Shown here: positions 28,747 to 39,231 of the stretch, piece after piece
Layout: every line of letters begins with the position of its first letter
How positions within the stretch are numbered: position 1 is the stretch's first letter
Assembly: GCA_041861885.1 (NCBI GenBank)
Contig: JBGVUE010000001.1
Coordinates: 2,096,001 to 2,160,000, forward strand
DNA: 64,000 nucleotides
Source: Haloimpatiens sp. FM7315
GTDB lineage: Bacteria > Bacillota > Clostridia > Clostridiales > Clostridiaceae
Reading direction: 5' to 3'
Notes under the pieces: generated by a model
Databases searched by the model: none
Told to the model about the DNA's origin: nothing
What the model saw: the letters and a program-made list of their open reading frames with translations, nothing else
Translations under genes and position numbers: made by a program

Positions 28747-30153
28747 CTATCTAAAGTCCTCACTAGGAGTAGACATTGGATATTCTCCAGAAAAACATCC
28801 AAGACAATAACCTTTATTTTTGTCTAAAGATTTCAAAAGACCCTCCATACTTAAATAACTTAGAGTATCTGCTCCAATTTTTTCTCTTATTTCCTCTAAA
28901 CTGTGCATAGACCCTATAAGTTCTTCTCTATAAGGTGTATCTATTCCAAAATAGCATGAATGCTTAACTGGAGGAGAAGATACTCTAAAATGCACCTCTG
29001 TTGCCCCAGCTCTTCTCAATATATTTACAAGTCTTTTACTTGTGGTTCCTCTTACTATAGAATCATCTATTATAACCACTCTTTTTCCCTCTACATTTAC
29101 CTTTAAAACATTTAATTTTACAGAAACATCTCTCTCTCTCATATCTTGAGTTGGAGATATGAAAGTTCTTCCTATATATTTATTTTTGATTATTCCAAGG
29201 GCATAAGGAATACCTGAAGCTTTAGAAAAACCTATAGCTGCAGGAACGCCTGAATCTGGAACTCCAATAACTACATCTGCATTTATAGGATTTTCTTTAT
29301 AAAGAATTTCTCCCGCTTTAATTCTAGACTCGTATACATTAACACCGTCTATAACACTGTCTGGTCTTGCAAAATATATGTATTCAAAAGAACAAGTAGC
29401 ACAGCTTGTTTTCTCTACAAACATTATTGATTCTATACCTTTATCATCTATTATTACTATTTCACCAGGCTTTACATCTCTTACAAAATCTGCTCCTATA
29501 GAATCTAAAGCACAGCTCTCTGAAGTTAATATATAGCTCTCTCCTAATTTACCAATGCATAAAGGTCTTATTCCATTAGGGTCTCTTGCCCCTATTAGCT
29601 TATCCCCTGTAAGAAGAACAATCGCATAAGATCCCTTTATAAACTTAAGGGCATCCACTAGGGACCTTTCTATACCTTTTTTATAGCTTTTAGCAATTAA
29701 ATTTATTATTACCTCTGTATCAATAGAGGTTTGAAATATACTACCTGTTTCTTGCAAAAGTTCTCTTATTACATCTGCATTAACCAAATTTCCATTATGA
29801 GCTATTGCAATAGATCCTAATTTAAATTTGCTTACAAGGGGCTGTGCATTTTTAACTTCACTTTCTCCCGTTGTTGAATATCTAACGTGTCCTATTGATA
29901 TCTTTCCCTTTAGACCCTCTAGAATATTTTTATTAAAAACATCACTTACAAGTCCCATATCTTTGTAGCATTTAACTTCTGCTCCTTTGGCAACTGCTAT
30001 ACCGCAACTTTCCTGTCCCCTATGCTGTAGAGCATATAGTCCATAATATGTAAGTGTACTTATGTCTAAATCCTCTTTATTTGAGTATATTCCAAATACT
30101 CCACATTCCTCTTTAAGCTTATCTTCTTGTGTATTAAAACAATTCTTTATCAA
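28747..30153 (-). CDS. purF: Amidophosphoribosyltransferase
   Basis: 468 residues. This is the committed first step: it makes phosphoribosylamine from PRPP and glutamine. A short propeptide precedes the catalytic Cys17 (EECGVFGIYS). The glutaminase domain comes next, then the PRPP loop VVIIDDSIVRGTT. Cysteines that ligate the Bacillus-type 4Fe-4S cluster are visible (C in FEYIYFARP context, CYFGID, YCLGC). The start is a TTG with AAAGGGGG upstream. Confidence 0.96.
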   Translation of the reverse strand: MIKNCFNTQEDKLKEECGVFGIYSNKEDLDISTLTYYGLYALQHRGQESCGIAVAKGAEVKCYKDMGLVSDVFNKNILEGLKGKISIGHVRYSTTGESEVKNAQPLVSKFKLGSIAIAHNGNLVNADVIRELLQETGSIFQTSIDTEVIINLIAKSYKKGIERSLVDALKFIKGSYAIVLLTGDKLIGARDPNGIRPLCIGKLGESYILTSESCALDSIGADFVRDVKPGEIVIIDDKGIESIMFVEKTSCATCSFEYIYFARPDSVIDGVNVYESRIKAGEILYKENPINADVVIGVPDSGVPAAIGFSKASGIPYALGIIKNKYIGRTFISPTQDMRERDVSVKLNVLKVNVEGKRVVIIDDSIVRGTTSKRLVNILRRAGATEVHFRVSSPPVKHSCYFGIDTPYREELIGSMHSLEEIREKIGADTLSYLSMEGLLKSLDKNKGYCLGCFSGEYPMSTPSEDFR

Positions 30154-30242
30154 TTTAACATACCCCCTTTACCTAAACTGTTTCTCCTTCTAAAGATGAG
30201 AATTCACAGTTCACAGAATTAACTGTAAACTGTGATGTTTTA

Positions 30243-30958
30243 TTATTTTATTCTGCTCATTATTTCCTCATAAGCTTCCCTTACATTTCCTAGATCTCTT
30301 CTAAATCTGTCTTTGTCTAATTTTTCATTAGTTTTTGCATCCCAAAATCTACAAGTATCTGGAGATATTTCGTCAGCTAGAAGTATTTCACCATTGAATC
30401 TGCCAAATTCCAATTTAAAATCAATAAGCTTAACTCCTCTATCAATAAAAAATTTCTTTAACAATTCATTTATTTTATCTGTCATAGCATAAATTGTTTT
30501 AAGCTCTTCAAAAGTAGTAAGTCCTAAAGCCACTGCGTGATAATCATTTATTAAAGGATCCCCTAAATCATCGTTTTTATAACATATCTCAAAAATTGTA
30601 GTTTTAAGTTCTGTTCCTTCATTTACTCCAAGTCTCTTTGCCATACTTCCTGCAGCTACATTTCTAACTATAACTTCAAGTGGGACAATATTAACTCTCT
30701 TACAAAGTTGTTCTCTTTCACTTAGTTTTTTCTCAAAATGAGTTTTTATTCCACTTTCTTTTAACATTTCAAATAATATAGATGTTATACTGTTATTTAA
30801 TACGCCCTTATCACCTATAGTTCCTTTTTTTCTCCATTGAAAGCTGTAGCATCGTCCTTATAATAAACTATAACATAATCCTCTGATTCAGTACTATAAA
30901 CTTTTTTAGCCTTTCCTTCATACATCATTTCTTTTTTTGTTAAATTTGTAGTTTCCAT
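30243..30958 (-). CDS. purC: SAICAR synthetase (frameshifted as sequenced)
   Basis: About 238 residues after repair. It couples CAIR to aspartate with ATP. The start [21 protein letters not shown] and later motifs ([39 protein letters not shown]) are standard. The frame breaks at a T7 run on the plus strand (30825-30831). One more base gives [20 protein letters not shown] overlaps the purE stop (TAATG). Confidence 0.95.
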
Positions 30959-31437
30959 TAAAACTCAACCCCCTGCTCGTTTTCTTTTATAAAATTTTCC
31001 TTCATAGTTTCTCTATATTTTATAAGTTTATTTTTAATCTCTGGGTATTTTAAAGCAAGAATCTCAGCAGCTAGCATTGCAGCATTTGCACTGTTATTAA
31101 TTCCAACTGTAGCTACTGGAATTTGCTTTGGCATTTGAACTATAGATAAAAGAGCATCCATTCCTTCAAGTCCTGCTTTAATTGGCACTCCTATTACAGG
31201 AATAACTGTTTGTGAAGCTATAACTCCGGGTAAATGTGCTGCAAGGCCTGCTCCCGCTATAATACACTCTACCCCTTTATTTTCAAGTTCTTTAATAGTC
31301 TCAGATAATTTTTCTGGAACCCTGTGAGCTGATAATACATACCCTTTATGTTCTATATCGAACTCTTTTAAAACATTAGAAGCTTTCTTCATAACTTCTG
31401 TATCTGACTTACTTCCAAAGATTATAGCAACTTTCAT
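30958..31437 (-). CDS. purE: N5-CAIR mutase (class I PurE)
   Basis: 159 residues. [17 protein letters not shown] and [14 protein letters not shown] are the PurE active-site blocks. No purK is seen in the operon. It is the first gene after the guanine riboswitch, with GGAGAGAGGG before ATG. Confidence 0.97.
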   Translation of the reverse strand: MKVAIIFGSKSDTEVMKKASNVLKEFDIEHKGYVLSAHRVPEKLSETIKELENKGVECIIAGAGLAAHLPGVIASQTVIPVIGVPIKAGLEGMDALLSIVQMPKQIPVATVGINNSANAAMLAAEILALKYPEIKNKLIKYRETMKENFIKENEQGVEF

Positions 31438-31478
31438 TTGCCCTCTCTCCTTTATATAGCATATAGCATATTTTATAC

Positions 31479-31518
31479 AAAAAATCCATCATAAAACCAT
31501 AAGCAAGTTTTATGATGG
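31479..31518 (-). terminator. Expression-platform terminator of the guanine riboswitch
   Basis: CCATCATAAAAC (31486-31497) pairs with GTTTTATGATGG (31507-31518). On the minus strand A then T6 follows. It lies between the aptamer and purE, as expected for transcription attenuation. Confidence 0.9.
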
Positions 31519-31568
31519 GTTCAAATCATCAAAATTACATAAGTAACATAAATAACATACCATCACTA

Positions 31569-31642
31569 GACTTACCCATAGTCAGAAAATTTACGGTCTT
31601 CTGGTAGAAACGCTCAAACCTATTATTGAGCATATATGAGTT
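31569..31642 (-). promoter_or_regulatory. Guanine (purine) riboswitch aptamer
   Basis: On the minus strand the consensus is complete: CTCATATATG (P1 side), GGTTTGAGCG, the J2/3 TTTCTACC, CCGTAAA, and CTGACTATGGGT. The base that reads the ligand (position 74) is C in GACTATGG, which selects guanine/hypoxanthine rather than adenine. Ligand binding should favour the downstream terminator and shut off purE-C-F-M-N-H-D. Confidence 0.95.
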
Positions 31643-31679
31643 AGTTGTTAGTTAGTTTATTTATTTTTATCATGTTTTT

Positions 31680-31708
31680 ATCATAACACTTGCTTTGTAA
31701 AAAATCAA
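31680..31708 (-). promoter_or_regulatory. Promoter of the purE operon
   Basis: On the minus strand TTGATT (31703-31708), a 17-base spacer and TATGAT (31680-31685), about 35 bases before the aptamer. A TACGAATATTT motif lies further upstream at 31732-31742. Confidence 0.75.
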
Positions 31709-31912
31709 TACATTATTATATTTTTTTCGTTAAATATTCGTATTATGCAACACATTACATTATTTTTGTGCATCTATCGTCCGTAATTTCCTTTAACCAT
31801 TGCAAATTTAACTTCTTTAAATATATAATAATATTTGCAAAATGATATTTTTAATTCCTTTTTAAATCCTATATTTTTTAAATACAATATTTTACTTAAA
31901 GGATGTGCTACC

Positions 31913-32229
31913 ATGTGGAGTATATTAATATTACTTGTCATTGCTCTTTTAACCTTATTTGTATCAAAGAGAAATTATAAAAATAGAGCAATAGGTCTTT
32001 ATGAAAATTTTAATACCTTTAACAAAATAATAAATGATAAATATAATAACCTTTCAGAAGAAAAGAAAAAATTTTTGTGGCTTCTTTAGAAAAAGATCTT
32101 TATCTTTTCTTTACTAATGTAATTTTAAAAAATAACTGTAAATCAAAGCCACAAAATATCCACTTAATTCAGCAGCAAATGATAAAACAAGAAGAAATAA
32201 TGAGGGTCTTAAAACCCTTTTTAGTTTAA
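31913..32229 (+). CDS. Small membrane protein of unknown function (frameshifted as sequenced)
   Basis: About 105 residues after repair. One N-terminal membrane helix (WSILILLVIALLTLFV) is followed by a charged cytoplasmic helical part. AAAGGATG precedes ATG 31913. The frame breaks at A6/T5 (32066-32076). One more base gives KKFFVASLEKDLYLFFTNVILKNN and a stop at 32229. It is divergent from the pur operon and convergent with purL. The family is not recognised. Confidence 0.5.
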
Positions 32230-32249
32230 TTTATACCAATAATAAATAT

Positions 32250-32299
32250 AAGGGCTAGAAATTAAAGTAGTTTTTATAACTTCAAAATTTCTAGCCCTT
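32250..32299. terminator. Bidirectional terminator between the small membrane gene and purL
   Basis: A perfect 14-bp outer stem (32250-32263 with 32286-32299) with an inner AAGT/ACTT pairing. Confidence 0.8.
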
Positions 32300-32312
32300 A
32301 ATATAATTTTAA

Positions 32313-35300
32313 TTATTTAAAATATTTCACACCAGATTCAAAAATCCTTTGATCCTTTTCTCCTGGAATGTTTTTAATTATGTTATTTCCAATTCTCTCG
32401 CTGTGACCCATTTTACCTAAGATTCTTCCATCTGGACTTGTCATTCCCTCAATTGCATACATAGAACCATTTGGGTTGAATTCTATATCATAAGTAGGTT
32501 TGCCATTTAAATCTACATACTGAGTAGCTATTTGACCTTTATTAAATAATGAATTTGCGAGTTCTTCTCTTATAGCAACTCTACCTTCTCCATGGGATAT
32601 TGGTATACTGTGTATATCACCTACCTTGGTTTCATTAAACCAAGGAGATAAATTGGATACTATTTTAGTATTAACCATTCTAGACATATGCCTGCCAATT
32701 TTATTGTAGGTAAGCGTTGGGCATTTTTCATCTATATCTAGGATTTCACCAAAAGGTATAAGCCCTAACTTAATAAGCACTTGGAAACCATTGCATATTC
32801 CTAGCATTAGCCCATCTTTATTTTTTATAAAATTCATAACGCTCTCTTTGATTTTTGGATTTCTAAATACATTTGCAATAAACTTTCCAGAACCATCAGG
32901 CTCGTCACCTGCACTAAACCCACCTGGAAGCATTATTATTTGAGATTTATTTATTTCTTTTGATAGATTAGAAGCTGATTCAACTATACTTGAAGGTGTT
33001 AAATTTTTAAATACAAATATATTTGCATTAGCTCCAGCTCTTTCAAAAGCCCTTTTACAATCATATTCACAGTTTGTTCCTGGGAATACCGGGATTAATA
33101 CTGTAGGCTTATTATTTAAGGATATATTTACCCTTTCAATTTTGTTTCCCTTATCATATGATTTTTCTTCTATCTTTTCCTTTATTTTTTCTGTTTCTAC
33201 TGGAAATACCTTTTCTAAAGGTTTTTCCCAAGAAAGCTTAGCTTCACATAAAGGAATGTTTATATCATTTATAAAAATACTATCTTCTTCTACAGTATTT
33301 CCAAGTAATCTATAATCCTCATTTTCTAAATATCTTAGAGAATCTTCGTCTTTAATCTCTAAAATTATAGAGCCGTATTTTGGTTTAAATAATTCTGATG
33401 CACTTAAATTTTCCTTAAATCTAAATCCTATATTATTTCCAAAACACATCTTTGTTATAGCCTCACTTATTCCACCAAATTTCACAGTGGAGGAAGCTAG
33501 TACAGAGGATTTATTTATAAGTTTAGACACTAATTCATAGTTCTTCTTTAATGCATCAAAATCCGGCATAAAATCATCATCCATAGGCATATCTATGACA
33601 ATAACCTTGCTATTTTTTGACTTAAAATCAGAGGAAATTATATTATCTGCTTTTGATGTACCAACTGCAAAAGCAACTAAAGTAGGAGGAACATTTAAAT
33701 CCTTAAAACTGCCTGACATACTATCTTTTCCACCAATAGCCGGAAGTTCAAGAGCTTTTTGAACCCATAGTGCTCCAAGTAAAGCAGAAAAAGGTTTTCC
33801 CCACTTTTCTTCATCTTGTGAAAGACTTTCAAAATACTCCTGAAGTGTAAGTCTTATGTTTTTATAATTTCCCCCAGTTGCAACGATCTTTGTTATAGCC
33901 TCTATATGAGCATATACAGCGCCGTGGAAAGGGCTCCATTTTGCAAGATATGGGTTATATCCAAAGCTCATAATACTTACAGTATTAGTATTTCCATTAA
34001 GCACAGGTATCTTAGCTACCATTGCCTCAATAGGAGTTAACTGATTTTTACCACCAAAAGGCATAAGAACAGTTCCAGCTCCTATACTTGAATCAAATTT
34101 TTCTGTAAGACCTCTTTGGCTACATACATTAAGATCCTTTAAATTTTTCATCCAAGCTTCTTTTAAATCAGAAATCTCATTTAAATCCTTATGGATATTA
34201 TTAAAGAAATTTTCTTTTTCTGGAGTATTTATAACTACATTTGCATACCTTGAAGCTCCATTAGAATTTAAAAATTCTCTACTAAGGTCTACTATATTTT
34301 TTCCTCTCCAATTCATTACAAGCCTATTGTTTGAGGTTACTTTGGCAACTATTGTAGACTCTATATTCTCTTCATCAGCATATTTCATAAATTTATCTAC
34401 ATTTTCCTTATCAATAACTACTGCCATTCTCTCTTGAGATTCTGATATTGCAAGTTCTGTTCCATCTAAGCCTTCATACTTTTTAGGAACTTTATCTAAA
34501 TCTATATAAAGACCCTCTGCTAATTCTCCAATTGCTACAGAAACTCCTCCAGCACCAAAATCATTACATCTTTTTATAATAGATGCAACTTCACTATTTC
34601 TAAACAATCTCTGTATTTTTCTCTCTTCCACTGGATTTCCCTTTTGCACCTCTGCACCGCAGCTATATATGGAAGTTTCATCTTGCTCCTTTGATGAACC
34701 TGTAGCTCCACCACAGCCATCTCTTCCTGTTCTTCCCCCTAAAAGTATTATAAGGTCTCCTTCAACTGGTGAAAGCCTCTTTACATTAGCTTCAGGGGCT
34801 GCTGCAATAACCGCTCCTACCTCCATCCTTTTAGCTCTAAAATCTTCATGATAAACTTCAGTTACCTCTCCTGTAGCTAAACCTATTTGATTCCCATAGG
34901 AACTATATCCATTAGCAGCTTCAGTTGTTATCTTTCTTTGAGGTAATTTAGAATCTAAAGTATCCCTTAAAGACTTTCTAGGATCTCCTGAACCTGTAAC
35001 TCTCATGGCCTGATATACATAGGCTCTACCAGATAAAGGATCTCTTATTGCACCACCAAGGCATGTAGCTGCTCCTCCAAAAGGTTCTATTTCTGTTGGA
35101 TGGTTATGGGTTTCATTTTTAAACATCAAAAGCCATTTTTCAATTTTACCATCTACATCTACATCTATTCTAATGCTACAAGCATTTATTTCCTCTGACT
35201 CTTCTAAGTCACTTAATAAACCCTTCTTTTTAAGTTCTTTTGTCCCTATACATGCCATATCCATAAGACACATAGGTTTTTCTTTTTTATCATATACAAA

Positions 35301-36082
35301 CTCTCTAGAGCTTATGTACTGCTTTAAAGCCTTCTCAAATAAATTTTTATATTTTCCATTTTTTACTTCAACATCTTTAATTATTGTATTAAATGTAGTA
35401 TGTCTGCAATGATCTGACCAATAAGTATCTAAAACCTTAATCTCTGTAAAAGATGGATTTCTTCCTTCCTTTAAAAAATACTCCTTACAGCACAGTATAT
35501 CATCTAAATTCATAGCTAAACCTAAATTAATAATTAAAGCGTTCAACTTATCTTCACTCATATTTATAAAATCTTCAATTTCAACTATATCCTGAGGATA
35601 TCTGCTTACTATTTCTAGGGATTGAGGTTTTTCTAATTTTGCCTCACATGAATCTACTGGATTTATGCAGTATTTTTTTATACTTTCAAACTCTTTTTCT
35701 GTTAAATTTCCGCTTAAAACATAAATTTTTGCCGTTCTAACTAAAGGTCTTTCCCCCTTGTAATCAATTGAATACACTGAGCTGCAGAATCTGCTCTTTG
35801 ATCATACTGCCCATCTAAAAATTGTACTCCAAAGACCTTTTCATTATTCTCTGTCTTCAAAGTATCTATGTATACATTGTCCAAAGGTGGTTCAGAAAAA
35901 ACCGTATTTATAGCTACTTTAAAATTTTCTTCATCAATACCTGAAACATCATATCTGTTTAAAATCCTTAGTCCATTTAAATCCTTAATCTCTAAATCAT
36001 TTACTATCTGTTTTAAAAGTTTTGTAGCTTCTTCGTTAAATTCATTTTTCTTTTCAACAAAAACCCTTAATACATTATTCAA
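32313..36082 (-). CDS. purL: Single-chain phosphoribosylformylglycinamidine synthase (frameshifted as sequenced)
   Basis: About 1,257 residues after repair. It converts FGAR to FGAM with glutamine and ATP. An N-terminal PurS-like domain (MNNVLRVFVEKKNEF..) leads to the FGAR-binding and two PurM-like domains (ETHNHPTEIEPFGGAATCLGG; IGGKDSMSGSF). A C-terminal class I glutaminase has CNGFQVLIKLG and the HGEGR region. The large one-chain form replaces PurS/Q/L. The start is a TTG (36082) with AAAGGGGATG. The frame breaks at a C5 run on the plus strand (35753-35757). One more base gives LITRGERPLVRTAKIYVL. Confidence 0.95.
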
Positions 36083-36300
36083 TATTCACATCCCCTTTGC
36101 TTATATTAAAACTAACTAAACTAACTTATACTAAACTAACCTACCAAAGGTATTACGAATATTTTTCGCTTTTTATTTTTTAATGTACGTCATTCAAATT
36201 AATTATAATACAAGATTATTATTTTTAAAAGCTTTTTATTGGTATTTTATAATTAAATTATTGCTCTTTCTATTAATTTTATACAATAAAATTTAAATAT

Positions 36301-36350
36301 AAAAAAAGTTGATGATTAATTATGCCCCATTAAATCATCAACTCTTTTTT
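36301..36350 (-). terminator. Terminator of the alanine symporter gene
   Basis: AGTTGATGATT (36308-36318) pairs with AATCATCAACT (36333-36343), with a T7 tract on the minus strand (and T6 on the plus). The remaining gap to purL (36083-36300) holds short TAAACTAAC-like repeats and a TACGAATATTT motif at 36154-36164; no riboswitch is visible. Confidence 0.85.
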
Positions 36351-36401
36351 ATAAATTAAATAGCCCCCAGTATATACCTTTAAAAAACTATAATATATTC
36401 T

Positions 36402-37745
36402 CTATTGTTTGTTTTGGAAATTATTTTCAAAGTCATTTAATGACTTCTTAATTACTCCAAGCAAACCTAAAATTGCAATTACGTTTGGAATTACCATAAG
36501 TCCATTGAAAGTATCTGCAAGTTCCCATACTAATTTAACTTCTAAAGTTGTTCCAAGTACTATGAATAATAAAACTATTATTCTATATAGAGGTAAACCT
36601 TTTTTACCAAATAAATATCTTACATTTCCTTCTCCAAAGAAATACCATCCAACTATAGTTGAAAAAGCGAAGAAGAATAAAGAAATAGCTATAAATATAT
36701 TGCCAAAGCCTCCAAGACCTAATGCAAAAGCCTTTTGAGTAAGTTCAATACCTGTTGTATGACCATCTAAAGAACCTGTAACTAAAATTACTAAAGCAGT
36801 TAAAGTTAAAATTACAAAAGTATCTATAAATACTCCAACTATTGCAACTAAGCCCTGTTGCCCTGGATGTTTTACCTTAGCTACTGCATGTGCATGTGGA
36901 GTTGAACCCATACCAGCTTCATTTGAAAATAGTCCTCTTGCAACTCCATATCTCATAGCCTCTTTTACTCCAACACCTATAAGTCCTCCTGTAGCAGCCT
37001 TTGGATTGAAAGCCCCTACAAATATCATCTTAAAAGCAGGTCCTATATTTGCTGCATTTCCAATTATTATTATTAAACTACCTATTATATAGAAGACTGC
37101 CATAATAGGAACTATTTTTTCAGTAACAGAAGCTATTCTTCCAATACCACCTATAAATATAAGTCCAGCAAGTGCTGCAGTTACAATTCCAACTAGTAAT
37201 GGTGATACGTGCATAGCTTTTGAGAAAGCTGTTCCAATAGAATTGGCTTGAACCATGTTTCCTATAAATCCTAAAGCAATTATAATTGCTACAGCGAAAA
37301 ATCCTGCCAAGAATTTACTATTTAAACCTTTTCTAATGTAGTATGCAGGTCCCCCTGTTACTTGTCCATCTACAGTATCTTTATAGGTTTGAGCTAGTAC
37401 TGCTTCACCAAATATTGTTCCCATTCCAAAGAAGGCACTAATCCACATCCAAAATATTGCTCCAGGTCCACCTGCTGCTATTGCAGTTGCAGCTCCTGCT
37501 AAATTTCCTGTTCCAACTTGGGCTGCAATTGCTGTTGCAAGTGCTTGGAATGATGACATTCCATCTGCTCCAGCTTTCTTACCTCTTAAACTTATTCCCC
37601 CAAAAGCTTGTTTAAATGCTGCACCAAATTTTCTTACTTGTACAAATCTTAAAGCAAAAGTAATTATAATTCCTGTACCACATAACAAAAATATTAAGAT
37701 GTAATTCCATAAAATACCATTTACACTTTTTACAAACTCTAACAT
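36402..37745 (-). CDS. Sodium:alanine/glycine symporter, AGCS family
   Basis: 447 residues with about ten membrane helices. Family signatures are visible: AAQVGTGNLAGAATAIAAGGPGAIFWMW and the GLFSNEAGMGSTPHAHA block. It brings in alanine or glycine with Na+ or H+. AGGAGGTAG precedes ATG 37745. The upstream 240 bases (to 37985) hold no riboswitch I can recognise. Confidence 0.94.
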   Translation of the reverse strand: MLEFVKSVNGILWNYILIFLLCGTGIIITFALRFVQVRKFGAAFKQAFGGISLRGKKAGADGMSSFQALATAIAAQVGTGNLAGAATAIAAGGPGAIFWMWISAFFGMGTIFGEAVLAQTYKDTVDGQVTGGPAYYIRKGLNSKFLAGFFAVAIIIALGFIGNMVQANSIGTAFSKAMHVSPLLVGIVTAALAGLIFIGGIGRIASVTEKIVPIMAVFYIIGSLIIIIGNAANIGPAFKMIFVGAFNPKAATGGLIGVGVKEAMRYGVARGLFSNEAGMGSTPHAHAVAKVKHPGQQGLVAIVGVFIDTFVILTLTALVILVTGSLDGHTTGIELTQKAFALGLGGFGNIFIAISLFFFAFSTIVGWYFFGEGNVRYLFGKKGLPLYRIIVLLFIVLGTTLEVKLVWELADTFNGLMVIPNVIAILGLLGVIKKSLNDFENNFQNKQ

Positions 37746-37985
37746 ATAAAACTACCTCCTTATAATAACTTAAACCCACTTTATATATTTTATTTTCATC
37801 CCACTTAATGTATTCTATACCGTCATAAAATTTCCTTTATTTTATAAAACTTTTTGTTACTTTTTATAACTTTTTAATATAAGTTAATAATTGTAAAAAA
37901 TTTTATTTATTTTTCCTTAAAGTTTTAAAATTATTACTAGCTACCTAAGTTTTATAATCCCTTATTACGGAATTTATTTATTATC

Positions 37986-38014
37986 TTGACACAAACAAAA
38001 TATTTATTTATACT
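37986..38014 (+). promoter_or_regulatory. Strong sigma-A promoter of the nitronate monooxygenase gene
   Basis: TTGACA (37986-37991), a 17-base spacer and TATACT (38009-38014). Transcription would start near 38021. Confidence 0.8.
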
Positions 38015-38029
38015 TCTTATATATACTTT

Positions 38030-38052
38030 GAATATCAAAATATTTGATATTC
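38030..38052. promoter_or_regulatory. Perfect 23-bp operator-like palindrome
   Basis: GAATATCAAA-ATA-TTTGATATTC lies just after the predicted transcription start and before the AAAGGAG ribosome site. A dimeric (for example MarR-type) repressor is the likely binder; this is inference. Confidence 0.65.
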
Positions 38053-38074
38053 TAAATATAAAGGAGATATATAT

Positions 38075-39139
38075 ATGAGACTACCAAAACTAAAAATAGG
38101 TAACCTAATTGCAGATTTGCCCATAATACAAGGTGGAATGGGCATTGGGGTATCTTTGTCTAAATTAGCTTCAGCTGTAGCTAATGAGGGAGGAATCGGA
38201 GTTATTTCCGCTGCACAAATTGGTTTTAGAGAAAAGGATTTTGAAGAAAACCCAAAATCAGCAAATATAAGAGCTTTAAAAAAAGAAATAAGAGAAGCGA
38301 AAAAACTGAGTCCAAAGGGAATAATTGGTGTAAACATAATGGCAGCTTCCAGTGAATTTGAAGAACTTGTAAATGCATCAGAAGAAGAAAATATAGATCT
38401 TATTATATGTGGTGCAGGACTTCCAACTAATTTACCATCACTTGTAAAAAATAAAAATATAAAACTAATACCTATAGTTTCTTCTGGAAAAGCCGCTAAT
38501 ATAATAAGCAAATTATGGATAAAAAAATACAATTATACACCAGATGCTATAATTGTTGAAGGTCCAAAAGCAGGTGGTCATTTAGGTTTTTCAAGAGAAG
38601 ATTTAAAAGATGAAACTAAAAAATTAGAGGTTTTAATACCAGAAGTCTTAGAAGCTATAAAGCCTTATAAAACCGACGAAAAGCCTATACCTGTTATAGC
38701 AGCAGGTGGAATATACAGCGGCAGTGATATTTCAAAATTTATAAAACTAGGTGCTTCAGGTGTTCAAATGGCTACAAGATTTGTTGCAACCAATGAATGT
38801 GATGCCCATATTGATTTTAAAAAAGCTTATGTGAATGCAAAAGAGTCAGATATTAATATAGTAACAAGTCCTGTTGGAATGCCAGGAAGAGCCGTTATTA
38901 ATGAATTTATAAAATCTTTAAGAGAAAATCCCCCTAAAGTAACTAAATGTTATAACTGTTTAAAGCCATGCAATCCCAAAACCACTCCTTACTGTATATC
39001 AAAAGCTTTAATTAATTCCGTCAATGGAGAAATATCAAAAGGCCTTGTGTTTTGCGGAAGCAATGCATATAAGATAAATAAAATAGTTTCGGTTAAAGAA
39101 CTTATGAAGGAATTAATTAAAGAATCTTCTATAGAATAA
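38075..39139 (+). CDS. FMN-dependent nitronate monooxygenase / FabK-like oxidoreductase
   Basis: 354 residues, a TIM-barrel flavoprotein of the 2-nitropropane dioxygenase family. FMN-binding blocks are visible: IQGGMGIGVSLSKLASAVANEGG, CGAGLPTNLP, VEGPKAGGHLGFS, PVIAAGGIYSG and LGASGVQMATRFV. A late cysteine group (KCYNCLKPC..TPYC) occurs in this subgroup. It could oxidise nitronates or act as an enoyl-ACP reductase like FabK; no fab genes are adjacent, so the first is favoured. It is a single-gene unit with a strong promoter and operator. Confidence 0.88.
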   Translation: MRLPKLKIGNLIADLPIIQGGMGIGVSLSKLASAVANEGGIGVISAAQIGFREKDFEENPKSANIRALKKEIREAKKLSPKGIIGVNIMAASSEFEELVNASEEENIDLIICGAGLPTNLPSLVKNKNIKLIPIVSSGKAANIISKLWIKKYNYTPDAIIVEGPKAGGHLGFSREDLKDETKKLEVLIPEVLEAIKPYKTDEKPIPVIAAGGIYSGSDISKFIKLGASGVQMATRFVATNECDAHIDFKKAYVNAKESDINIVTSPVGMPGRAVINEFIKSLRENPPKVTKCYNCLKPCNPKTTPYCISKALINSVNGEISKGLVFCGSNAYKINKIVSVKELMKELIKESSIE

Positions 39140-39171
39140 TTTGAACCATTAATCTTAATACAGAAATTAAC

Positions 39172-39226
39172 AAAAAGGCTGCAACATAAAATTACATCGT
39201 ATGTAAATTTATGTTGTAGCCTTTTT
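39172..39226. terminator. Bidirectional terminator
   Basis: A long stem (AAAAAGGCTGCAACATAAA with its complement, one G:T pair) spanning 39172-39226, with a T5 tail each way. It serves the oxidoreductase gene and the convergent rplY. Confidence 0.9.
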
Positions 39227-39231
39227 ACACT

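Noticed and set aside
36083..36300. A second purine riboswitch upstream of purL
   Set aside because: No TTTCTACC, CCGTAAA or TATG blocks are present on either strand.
38035..38532. A 165-residue minus-strand frame over the nitronate monooxygenase gene
   Set aside because: Antisense shadow. The plus-strand gene has a promoter, a ribosome site and flavin-binding motifs.
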